A stretch of 7,504 nucleotides of DNA from NCBI GenBank assembly GCA_027347545.1, contig DAIEQT010000518.1, positions 1 to 7,504 on the forward strand. Direction: 5' to 3'. The notes beneath the pieces are model-generated. The model did not search any database. It was given only the letters and a program-made list of their open reading frames with translations, and had not been told where the DNA came from. This document shows, one piece after another, positions 1 through 5,923 of the stretch (its first letter is position 1; every line of letters begins with the position of its first letter). Both the position numbers and the translations under genes were made by a program. Origin of the DNA: Ignavibacteria bacterium (GTDB lineage: Bacteria > Bacteroidota > Ignavibacteria > Ignavibacteriales > Melioribacteraceae).

Positions 1-234
1 GTTTCATCATCTCAAGGTGCATCACTTTCGTTCCTCATCAGCATTCTCTATATGCTATTTTTGGTAGTACTGCTCTTTAAGCCTTTCAGTGAACTATTTC
101 TTTCGATAATGATTAAGCGGGATTTTAATTTGTTTAGATTATTTTACTTTACTCTGCCGATGGTTTTGATTTCCGCGCTCATAGTAACAGTATTTTACAA
201 AGCTGCTGTAAACGCGCTCAGGAGAGATTTTTAA
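1..234 (+). CDS. C-terminal fragment of an integral membrane protein (5' end outside window)
   Basis: The reading frame is open from base 1 to a TAA at 232-234, so this is the last 77 residues of a gene that begins to the left; the internal ATG at 52 need not be its start. Two strongly hydrophobic stretches are visible, at about residues 11-29 (FLISILYMLFLVVLLFKPF) and 49-65 (LFYFTLPMVLISALIVT). A charged loop lies between them (MIKRDFN), and the protein ends in a short basic tail (NALRRDF). This fits the end of a multi-pass inner-membrane protein; a transporter permease is possible, but no diagnostic motif is visible, so no function is assigned. It is the only gene on the plus strand. Its stop overlaps the stop of the opposing SDR gene. 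Confidence 0.7.
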   Translation, partial: VSSSQGASLSFLISILYMLFLVVLLFKPFSELFLSIMIKRDFNLFRLFYFTLPMVLISALIVTVFYKAAVNALRRDF

Positions 235-1019
235 TTTTTCTTATAAAACTTCTCTGAGATTTTCCCCGCAACTGTAACTGCAATTCTCCGCGAAACAAGT
301 CTCGAAGAAACTGCAAGAACTTTATTATACAAACCATCAACAACACTTGGCTTTTTGCCAAGGGCTTTCAAAGCGGTATTAACAACTTGCTGTGTTGTTC
401 TGGGAATTGGTCCTGTAGTTGAGTTTGCTACTTGCTGGAATTCTGTATGTGTACCGCCCGGATTTAAGGAAAGCACGTCTATATTGTACTTCTTTAACTC
501 GTACCAGAGTCCTTCGGAAAGAAACGCATTGAAAACTTTTGTAGCCGCATAAACGGAAGTGGTTGGAGTTGCTTGAAATGCAACAACGCTTGCAAGAAAT
601 ATTATTCCACCCTTCTTTCTGGAAATCATCGGTTTAACAAAATGATGAGTTAGAGCAGTTGGAACTATACAGTTCAGCTTAATCATATTCTCATCATTTT
701 TTACTTCAGCATCAATAAACTGACCGCGGTAACCAAATCCGGCATTGTTAATTAGCAAACCGATTTGTCTCTCTCCTACAATCTCGATTAATTCTTGTAA
801 ATAATTTTCGGAGAGCAAATCCACAGTAGCAACCAGAATTTCTATTTTGTGTTTTTCTTCAAGCTGTTGTTTCAACTTTTCTAATCTATCTTTTCGTCTG
901 GCAACAATTACAAGGTTAAATCCTTCTACAGCTAATCTGCGAGCAAATTCTTCACCAATACCGGCAGAAGCGCCGGTTATCAGCGCCCAATTTCCGTACT
1001 TATCTCTTAATGATTTCAT
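231..1019 (-). CDS. Short-chain dehydrogenase/reductase (classical SDR), 262 aa
   Basis: This is a classical Rossmann-fold SDR, a cytoplasmic NAD(P)(H)-dependent oxidoreductase. The cofactor motif TGASAGIG is at residues 15-22 and NNAG at 91-94. The catalytic tetrad appears complete: Asn116, Ser144 (in FLASVVAF), Tyr157 and Lys161 (YAATK). Two arginines after strand 2 (VARRKDR, 41-42) suggest preference for NADP(H). The length is normal for the family. The frame extends upstream to a TTG at 1049, but the ATG at 1019 gives the usual short lead (MKSLRDKYGNWALITG) before the glycine motif, so it is preferred; neither start has a convincing Shine-Dalgarno sequence. It lies 41 bases after pduT on the same strand and may be the last gene of the operon. 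Substrate is unknown; an aldehyde or ketone linked to the microcompartment is only a guess, since many unrelated SDRs look like this. Confidence 0.9.
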   Translation of the reverse strand: MKSLRDKYGNWALITGASAGIGEEFARRLAVEGFNLVIVARRKDRLEKLKQQLEEKHKIEILVATVDLLSENYLQELIEIVGERQIGLLINNAGFGYRGQFIDAEVKNDENMIKLNCIVPTALTHHFVKPMISRKKGGIIFLASVVAFQATPTTSVYAATKVFNAFLSEGLWYELKKYNIDVLSLNPGGTHTEFQQVANSTTGPIPRTTQQVVNTALKALGKKPSVVDGLYNKVLAVSSRLVSRRIAVTVAGKISEKFYKKN

Positions 1020-1060
1020 TTTAGTCAACTTGAAGGGTTTATGGAACAAGAAATCTATAC

Positions 1061-1612
1061 TTATATCATTTCGCTAAGTAATTCTGGTCGAGGTTGTGGA
1101 ATTACAATCTTATTAACAAGCAATCCTCTATCGGCAATAACTTTTGCGCCGGAATCAACAGCGCTTTGCACAGCTGCAACTTCGCCAGTTAATGTGCAGA
1201 AAGCTTTTCCACCGAGCGCCATTGCAAGACGTATCTCAATTAACTTAATATTAGCGGCTTTAACTGCGGCATCTGCGCCTTCAATTAATGATGCAACGGA
1301 AAAGGATTCAATAATTCCAAGAGCTTCCAGCGCCTTAATTTCTGAATGCCCGGAAAGAGCCGGGAAAATATCTTTGTGAACGCTTGGAATTACAAAAGTA
1401 TCAATCACTGCAAAATCTATTTGCGTTGTAGCAGCATCAACAGCGGCTTGAACTTCCGCTACATCTCCGCCGATAAGTACAATATATTTTCCAGAACAAA
1501 TTGTTCGTGAAAGAATCAACTGTACTTGAGAAGTCTTTAGCATAATATCTGCAGCTTGCATTCCCGCTGCAATGCTTGTCATTTCTATCAAACCTATTGA
1601 ATTCATTTCCAT
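1061..1612 (-). CDS. pduT: PduT-like tandem-BMC (trimeric) microcompartment shell protein, 183 aa
   Basis: This is a shell protein of a bacterial microcompartment. Two BMC domains lie in tandem: residues 5 to about 88 (SIGLIEMTSIAAGMQAADIM...) and about 97 to 178 (ALGIIESFSVASLIEGADAA...). Family members form pseudohexameric trimers that tile into the shell facet. The closest type is PduT: the segment SRTICSGKY places Cys39 where Salmonella PduT has the pore cysteine (Cys38) that binds a 4Fe-4S cluster at the threefold axis. The C-terminal GLLVNKIVIPQPRPELL also resembles PduT. Length matches PduT (about 184 aa). The frame begins at a GTG at 1618, but the ATG at 1612 has AAAAGAGAG five bases upstream and is preferred; the ATG at 1606 is also possible. 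It follows pduS with only the GxxExxY cassette between. PduS and PduT are thought to pass electrons across the shell, so pairing supports the call. No hexameric or pentameric shell gene is in view. Confidence 0.93.
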   Translation of the reverse strand: MEMNSIGLIEMTSIAAGMQAADIMLKTSQVQLILSRTICSGKYIVLIGGDVAEVQAAVDAATTQIDFAVIDTFVIPSVHKDIFPALSGHSEIKALEALGIIESFSVASLIEGADAAVKAANIKLIEIRLAMALGGKAFCTLTGEVAAVQSAVDSGAKVIADRGLLVNKIVIPQPRPELLSEMI

Positions 1613-1617
1613 AACCA

Positions 1618-1626
1618 CTCTCTTTT
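1618..1626 (-). promoter_or_regulatory. Ribosome-binding site of pduT
   Basis: The minus strand reads AAAAGAGAG, then TGGTT, then the ATG at 1612. The purine run is a plausible Shine-Dalgarno sequence with five-base spacing. It favours ATG 1612 over the GTG at 1618, which overlaps the purine run itself. It lies just outside the left arm of the GxxExxY cassette (arm begins at 1629), so the insertion left the translation signal of pduT intact. Confidence 0.5.
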
Positions 1627-1628
1627 CT

Positions 1629-1664
1629 CACGCAAAGACGCAATGAATACGCTAAGAACGCGAG
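1629..1664 (+). repeat. Left inverted arm of the GxxExxY cassette (CGC-headed tandem units)
   Basis: This 36-base arm reads CA followed by four short units that all begin with CGC: CGCAAAGA, CGCAATGAATA, CGCTAAGAA, CGCGAG. The arm at 2050-2085, read on the minus strand, has the same four-unit architecture, length and final CGCGAG. Aligned by hand without gaps, 22 of 36 positions agree, with CACGCAA at the outer end and CGCGAG at the inner end identical; the middle unit slips by about one base. The arm ends one base before the GxxExxY stop codon (1666-1668). Confidence 0.75.
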
Positions 1665-1665
1665 G

Positions 1666-2043
1666 TTATAAATTATTTACAATTCTGTGAATTCCGTCTT
1701 TTAATAATTTCTGATTAAAATTTATTAACAAACCCAATTTCAATTCGGAAAGTTTTAAATATGTCAAAAGTTGAGCATAATGCACTGGTGATAGTGTCTC
1801 AACAGCTTTCAATTCAAGAATTACTTTTTTGTTCACCAGAAGATCAAGCCTATAACCTACTTCGAACTTAATATTTTTATAAACAAGCGGCATTGGAACT
1901 TGTTGCTCTACTGATAATCCTTCTGCTCTAAGATCATACGCCAAGGCATTTTCGTAAACTGATTCTAATAAACCGGGTCCTAACGATTTATGCAACTCAA
2001 TAGCATTTAGAGCAACAATTTTCGAAATCTCATTTTCACTCAT
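1666..2043 (-). CDS. GxxExxY protein (PDDEXK_3-type, function unknown), 125 aa
   Basis: This small protein belongs to the GxxExxY family (TIGR04256/PF13366-like). The name-giving motif is at residues 24-30 (GLLESVY), preceded by the typical ELHKSLGP. A nuclease-like core follows: Asp67 in YRLDLLV and Glu77-x-Lys79 in VILELKA, the pattern of the PD-(D/E)XK fold. The C-terminal half (HYAQLLTYLKLSELKLGLLINF) is also typical. Length is normal for the family (about 120-135 aa). The frame is open further upstream to an ATG at 2127 inside pduS, but that extension is mostly the translated right inverted arm (residues rich in Lys, Arg and Glu); ATG 2043 begins at conserved sequence and is preferred. 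No biological role is established for this family. It is unrelated to microcompartments and appears to be a passenger in the operon. Confidence 0.9.
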   Translation of the reverse strand: MSENEISKIVALNAIELHKSLGPGLLESVYENALAYDLRAEGLSVEQQVPMPLVYKNIKFEVGYRLDLLVNKKVILELKAVETLSPVHYAQLLTYLKLSELKLGLLINFNQKLLKDGIHRIVNNL

Positions 2044-2049
2044 AGCTTT

Positions 2050-2085
2050 CTCGCGCTCTTTGCGGTACTTAGCGTTCCTTGCGTG
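2050..2085 (-). repeat. Right inverted arm of the GxxExxY cassette
   Basis: Read on the minus strand, this 36-base arm is CA followed by CGCAAGGAA, CGCTAAGTAC, CGCAAAGAG, CGCGAG. It mirrors the arm at 1629-1664 in the opposite orientation, with identical outer CACGCAA and inner CGCGAG. It starts seven bases beyond the pduS stop codon and ends six bases before the GxxExxY start codon. It has no stop in the GxxExxY frame, so it could be translated as a short charged leader if a start further upstream were used. Confidence 0.75.
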
Positions 2086-2092
2086 GTATTTC

Positions 2093-3406
2093 TTAGTTTG
2101 TAATCCTAATAAACTCATCTGATACATGTGTAACTTTGCCGCTAATTGATGCGTGAATTTTGGAACCGAGCTTTCCTTCTTCTACATCGGCAATTAGTGT
2201 CCCTTCATTTACTATTGCACCAAGTTTAATAACTGGTTTGGAAGGCGCACCAACATGCTGCTTCAAAAGAATTTTAACTTGCTTTGGTTTTGGGCTTTCC
2301 TTTACATAAGGAGTATGGTTATCATACTTAAGCACATCTATTCGTTTCATCAATTGTTTGAGTGGAACTCTTCTTCCCTCTTTTATCGGATGAACCTTAA
2401 CCGGCTTCTGCTGCTCATACTTCTTTCCTTGTTTCTTTAACTCAGCTTTACCTTGATCGCATGCCTCGCGCGGGTACAAATCCTCCGGACAAGAATAGAG
2501 AGAGCACAATCCGCATGAGCAGCAAAGGTCAGCGTATTGATTCCACACAGCTTCCCCGCTGGTTGAGAATACGAGCGAACGCATTACTTTATGAGGCTGT
2601 ACATCGTAACCGAGTAAGTAGCGCGGGCAGAATTCCGTACAATAGCTGCATTGATCACAAGCTGATTTACCAATTCGATTCATACTTGCTTTCGGTCTTT
2701 CCATTCTGTTAATCAAGTAATGATTTTTAGGCAGAATGATAATTCCACTTGTAGTTTTAGTAACTACTTCAGTTAGATCGAAAGTAAGTTTCCCCATCAA
2801 AATTCCGCTTACAAAAATTCCGTAATCAGAAACTGTTGAACCGCCGGCATGATTTAGTAATTCTTGGAAACTTGTTCCAATCGGTACGAAAAAGGATGAT
2901 GGCTTCTTAACACATCCGGCAACAGAAACAAATTTTTGCGTAACCGGTTTGTCTTCTATTGCGCGGGAAATGTTGTAGAATGTTTCAACATTGTTCACAA
3001 CGCATCCAACATCTAACGGCAAGCCATGCGGCGGGATTAATCTTTTTGTAGCAGCATAAACCAACTCATATTCATCACCGCTTGGATAAAAGTCTCCAAG
3101 CAAACAGATTTCTGTTCTTGTTTCTTTAATTCGTTTCTCAATCTCATCTATGGCTTTTGTATTCTTAGCTTTAATTCCAAAGTAAGCTTTCTTTGCGGAA
3201 GTTAGCTTTGTCATAATCTCAACACCTTTTACAATCTCATCCGGAAAGTTGCACATCAGCTCAAAATCTTTATGAATAAGTGGTTCGCATTCAGCTCCAT
3301 TAACAAGAACAAACTCCACACTCGATTTTGCTTTCACGTGAGTTGGAAAGCCTGCGCCGCCGGCTCCTACAACTCCTCCATCAAATATTTTTTGTACTAG
3401 ATTCAT
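2093..3406 (-). CDS. pduS: PduS-type SLBB/4Fe-4S flavoprotein of a bacterial microcompartment, 437 aa
   Basis: This is a homologue of PduS, the flavin- and iron-sulfur-containing protein of propanediol-type microcompartments (reported to reduce cobalamin and to bind PduT); it is related to RnfC and the NADH-binding subunit of complex I. Visible features in order: the glycine-rich nucleotide/flavin region GAGGAGFPTHVK (14-25), NGAECEPL (36-43), NNVET (138-142), and an SLBB-like region (about 159-210). Two 4Fe-4S motifs follow: Cys250, 253, 256 with Cys260, and Cys295, 298, 301 with Cys306. A C-terminal barrel-sandwich segment (about 390-437, KIHASISGKVT) ends the protein. Salmonella PduS is about 450 aa, so this is full length. 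The start ATG at 3406 matches the family N-terminus and overlaps the phosphatase gene by 26 bases, suggesting translational coupling. The stop lies just outside the inserted GxxExxY cassette, so the protein is not truncated. Confidence 0.93.
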   Translation of the reverse strand: MNLVQKIFDGGVVGAGGAGFPTHVKAKSSVEFVLVNGAECEPLIHKDFELMCNFPDEIVKGVEIMTKLTSAKKAYFGIKAKNTKAIDEIEKRIKETRTEICLLGDFYPSGDEYELVYAATKRLIPPHGLPLDVGCVVNNVETFYNISRAIEDKPVTQKFVSVAGCVKKPSSFFVPIGTSFQELLNHAGGSTVSDYGIFVSGILMGKLTFDLTEVVTKTTSGIIILPKNHYLINRMERPKASMNRIGKSACDQCSYCTEFCPRYLLGYDVQPHKVMRSLVFSTSGEAVWNQYADLCCSCGLCSLYSCPEDLYPREACDQGKAELKKQGKKYEQQKPVKVHPIKEGRRVPLKQLMKRIDVLKYDNHTPYVKESPKPKQVKILLKQHVGAPSKPVIKLGAIVNEGTLIADVEEGKLGSKIHASISGKVTHVSDEFIRITN

Positions 3407-4643
3407 TCTTATCGTTTCTCTTAATTACCACAATTGTTTTATCATCTTGGTATTGGCTGTCGCTGGTACTGAACTTCTGAACATCCTCAAGAATTAGAGC
3501 GCAAATTTCTTTCGGAGTCCTATGAACATTGTCCAAGATAAGATTAGCTAATTTTTCTTCCCCGTAAAACTCAAATTTTTCATTAGCAGCTTCTACTACA
3601 CCGTCAGAGTAGATAACTAAAATATCTCCATTCCTAAAATTCACATGATCAGTTTCGAACTTCGCATTCGGTGCCGGACCAAGCAACGGACCTGTTGAAT
3701 GAAGCATTGCAATTTCATTAAACTTTCGTCTGTAAAACATTGGCGGATTGTGTCCGGCGTTTGCGAAAAGGAATAATCCTTTTTTATCGTCCGAAATCTC
3801 GCCATAAAAAACAGATGCAAATTTATCATCACTAAAAATTTTATTTACAAGCTGATTCATACGGGAGAACATAAGAGAAATTTTGATTTGGAAGCTGCTC
3901 GCCATTCTAATTGCACCGGAGATATACATTGCCTCGGCAGCCGCGCCAAATCCTTTAGAAGCTGCATCACCAACAACAATTCCTAAACGGTCTTCTCCCT
4001 CGCCAACTTTTAGATAATCATAAAAATCACCGCCAACAATTTGAGCTGGAAGCGTTACACCGAAAATATCATAGTTATGGAATCGGTATTCATGCTCGGG
4101 TAAAATGCTGCGCTGAATTTCTTTAGCTTTATCTATATCAGCAATTAAAGTCTTACGGGATTGACTTAAATACCTTTCATTCAACTTGCTGGTTAAAACT
4201 GTAGCAACAATGTTAAGAGTATCGCGAAGATCGTCTCCCAGCATTCCACTGTTTACAGCAAGTAAATATTCGTAGTAGCGTTTATCCCCAACTTTAATCT
4301 TTTTCCCAATCCCGGAAGCCGAATATTTAATGATACCTTTGCTGATGAGTGTCTTATTCGTTTCATCCGCAAGAATTGTTCTTTCTTGTGCAATACGTTC
4401 ATAGTAAGGATAATCTTTCAAGTAGAGAAGAAAATCCTCTTGAATCTTTTGAACCTTACCGGTTTGAAATATTAGCCTGTATGCTTTTCTTCTAGGCTCA
4501 AACTTCCAGATTCTTCCGCCTTTGAGCTGAATAGCTTCGTTACTAATAATTTGCTTCAGCACATCTGCAAGCAGTTCTGTATCAGAATTGAAATCTTTAG
4601 AAGCTACTGATTCTATTGTTTTGTAGAGTTTTCTCTGTTCCAT
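3381..4643 (-). CDS. SpoIIE/RsbU-type PP2C serine/threonine phosphatase with N-terminal GAF-like region, 420 aa
   Basis: The C-terminal half is a SpoIIE (PPM/PP2C) phosphatase domain with its metal-binding acidic residues: GGDFYDYL (204-211), VGDAASKG (224-231), FANAGHNPP (293-301), ILVIYSDGV (341-349) and QYQDDKTIVVI (398-408). Just before it is the linker typical of this class, AKEIQRSILPE (173-183). Residues about 10-160 look like a sensory GAF-type domain (GGRIWKFEP, then LLAVNSGMLGDDLRDTLNIVA), but no ligand can be read from the sequence. There are no membrane segments, so it is cytoplasmic. Such proteins dephosphorylate anti-sigma-factor antagonists (STAS proteins) in partner-switching pathways; no STAS or anti-sigma gene is in this window, so the partner is unknown. 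Its ATG shares one base with the stop of the M64 gene (TAATG), and its 3' end overlaps pduS by 26 bases, so it is probably co-translated with both. Confidence 0.93.
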   Translation of the reverse strand: MEQRKLYKTIESVASKDFNSDTELLADVLKQIISNEAIQLKGGRIWKFEPRRKAYRLIFQTGKVQKIQEDFLLYLKDYPYYERIAQERTILADETNKTLISKGIIKYSASGIGKKIKVGDKRYYEYLLAVNSGMLGDDLRDTLNIVATVLTSKLNERYLSQSRKTLIADIDKAKEIQRSILPEHEYRFHNYDIFGVTLPAQIVGGDFYDYLKVGEGEDRLGIVVGDAASKGFGAAAEAMYISGAIRMASSFQIKISLMFSRMNQLVNKIFSDDKFASVFYGEISDDKKGLFLFANAGHNPPMFYRRKFNEIAMLHSTGPLLGPAPNAKFETDHVNFRNGDILVIYSDGVVEAANEKFEFYGEEKLANLILDNVHRTPKEICALILEDVQKFSTSDSQYQDDKTIVVIKRNDKNESSTKNI

Positions 4644-5911
4644 TATTCAGCGTAAAAGTTGATGACTTTTTCTAATGCTTCTTTGCAAACCAAATTAAAT
4701 TCATTTGATGAAAATGAATTCATTATGCTGTTATGAGTTGGTCTGTACACACCTTTTGCAACGTAACCGCCTCCCTCAAAAACTCCAATTTTGCTTTTAT
4801 ACTTTTCTTCAGATGGTGTGGGAATTGGAGTTCCGGCTTCAACTAAATGTTTCCACTTACTTTCAAAGTTTACCATTGTAGTTAAGTTTGGCTCCCAAGG
4901 TTCAACATCGGTTGTGTACATATCCTGGTAGGTATTATCGTTGCCATACTCATCAGCTAAGCCAGCTAAGCCGTGTGCAAACTCGTGAACAAAAATTTGG
5001 TTAGCCCGTTTATCATAAGCGCTTGTCATCGAATAAAAATTGTATATCGCACCACCGCCATACTTTGGAGTATTAACGAGTATAAAGATTTGATCGTACG
5101 GAGCATTTGCGGCTACATCTTTAACGGTATGATAATCACTTGTCATTAAATAGCGTTCACTATCAAATGTATAGAAGCGGGAATTAAGAATTGTCTGCTT
5201 CCAAATTCCTTTGCCGGGAATATCAGTTTCGCTTTCTGCAGAAGGAGCTTCAACTCCCCAGACATTTATTTTGGATTCGTTTTCCTTAAATGGTGAGTAA
5301 GAAAACATGTAACCGGCAAATCGTGTACAGTCTTCCTTAAACTTTGCCATTTCATCTTTGTTATAACCTTCCGGAATGAAAACGATATCTAGTTTTTCTG
5401 AAGGCTCACCGGAGTAGTGAACTTTGAAAGAATTAAACGGCTTAATCTTTTCTTTTATAATAAAATAGCTGGATGGATCAACTTCTTTTTCGAACAGCTT
5501 TTGAAAAACATTATTCCTATCTCTTCTGTATAATTCAACTAAGACTTTGTTCTTTGGAAAAGGAAAACAAACCGAGCCTTGCATAGAACGGATTGTCGTT
5601 TTCGATTCTTCAGTAGTTTGCCACTCCTGATAAAGTGTAGAAAATCCGCGTGAATAAATTTCTTGCTTATCAGATGGATTCAACACTTTGAGCATATAAT
5701 GCCCAAACTGAAGCTTGTCCAATAAATTCTTTTTTGAACCGCTCCAGACTCCTTCTTCGATCAGTTTATCAAAAGAAATAGTCTCCGAAGCTTTATCCCC
5801 AGTGTGAAAGAAATCCAAACGCATCGTCTTATCAATAAAATAGTCATTAAATTTGATCTGAGCTGAGATAGTGCAAAACGAAATAACAATCAGTAGAAGT
5901 ATCTTTTTCAT
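4643..5911 (-). CDS. Secreted M64-family zinc metallopeptidase, 422 aa
   Basis: The N-terminus is a signal peptide: MKK, a hydrophobic core (ILLLIVISFCT), then a likely cleavage near ISAQ at about residue 18. The catalytic motif HEFAHGLAGLADEY is at residues 309-322: His309 and His313 are zinc ligands, Glu310 the catalytic base, and Asp320 the likely third ligand. LDIVFIPEGY (about 174-183), with KYGGGAIYNF upstream of the active site, supports the peptidase M64 family (IgA peptidase M64, PF09471); residues about 20-150 would be its N-terminal beta domain. The product should act outside the cytoplasm or at the cell surface. The natural substrate is unknown, and the family name does not imply IgA cleavage here. 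The start is well supported by AAAGGTG five bases upstream. It lies 10 bases after pyrE and overlaps the phosphatase start by one base. Confidence 0.92.
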   Translation of the reverse strand: MKKILLLIVISFCTISAQIKFNDYFIDKTMRLDFFHTGDKASETISFDKLIEEGVWSGSKKNLLDKLQFGHYMLKVLNPSDKQEIYSRGFSTLYQEWQTTEESKTTIRSMQGSVCFPFPKNKVLVELYRRDRNNVFQKLFEKEVDPSSYFIIKEKIKPFNSFKVHYSGEPSEKLDIVFIPEGYNKDEMAKFKEDCTRFAGYMFSYSPFKENESKINVWGVEAPSAESETDIPGKGIWKQTILNSRFYTFDSERYLMTSDYHTVKDVAANAPYDQIFILVNTPKYGGGAIYNFYSMTSAYDKRANQIFVHEFAHGLAGLADEYGNDNTYQDMYTTDVEPWEPNLTTMVNFESKWKHLVEAGTPIPTPSEEKYKSKIGVFEGGGYVAKGVYRPTHNSIMNSFSSNEFNLVCKEALEKVINFYAE

Positions 5912-5915
5912 CTAT

Positions 5916-5923
5916 TCACCTTT
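5916..5923 (-). promoter_or_regulatory. Ribosome-binding site of the M64 peptidase gene
   Basis: The minus strand reads AAAGGTGA, four bases (ATAG) before the ATG at 5911. It is the best Shine-Dalgarno sequence in the window and overlaps the last two bases of the pyrE stop codon (5922-5924). This supports translation of the peptidase from the pyrE message and fixes its start. Confidence 0.6.

Larger units (their letters stand above)
1629..2085 (-). mobile_element. GxxExxY cassette with inverted repeat ends, inserted between pduS and pduT
   Basis: The unit consists of two 36-base inverted arms with one 125-codon gene filling the space between them: the stop is one base from the left arm and the start is six bases from the right arm. 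It sits between the pduS stop (2093-2095, seven bases outside the right arm) and the pduT ribosome-binding site (1618-1626, two bases outside the left arm). No transposase is present, so movement, if any, would need help in trans. A clear target-site duplication is not visible; TTTCT occurs near both outer ends but is short and AT-rich. From memory, GxxExxY genes in other genomes are often bordered by similar CGCAAAGACGCAAAG-like runs, which I cannot verify here. Calling it mobile is an inference from architecture and position. Confidence 0.5.

Noticed and set aside
222..255. AGAGA/TCTCT pairing as a terminator at the convergent junction
   Set aside because: Only five base pairs with a long loop, and no T-run following either arm.
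1019..1049. Ten-residue N-terminal extension of the SDR from a TTG start
   Set aside because: The extension (MFHKPFKLTK) is not needed for the Rossmann fold, has no ribosome-binding site, and the ATG at 1019 gives the usual spacing to TGASAGIG.
1437..1643. 68-codon minus-strand frame overlapping pduT
   Set aside because: It lies in another frame across the 5' half of pduT and its left flank, and its product has no recognisable features; it is a shadow of pduT.
1629..2085. CRISPR array or integron attC site as an explanation for the CGC-headed repeats
   Set aside because: Units are 8-11 bases with no spacers, the two arms are inverted relative to each other, and there is no integrase or attC-like core.
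1624..2093. TTTCT at both outer sides of the GxxExxY cassette as a target-site duplication
   Set aside because: Five AT-rich bases not at equal distances from the arm ends (one base on the left, four on the right); easily due to chance.
2255..2712. Plus-strand frames of 61 and 83 codons inside pduS
   Set aside because: Both are antisense to a well-supported pduS coding region with conserved cysteine motifs; their predicted products have no family character.
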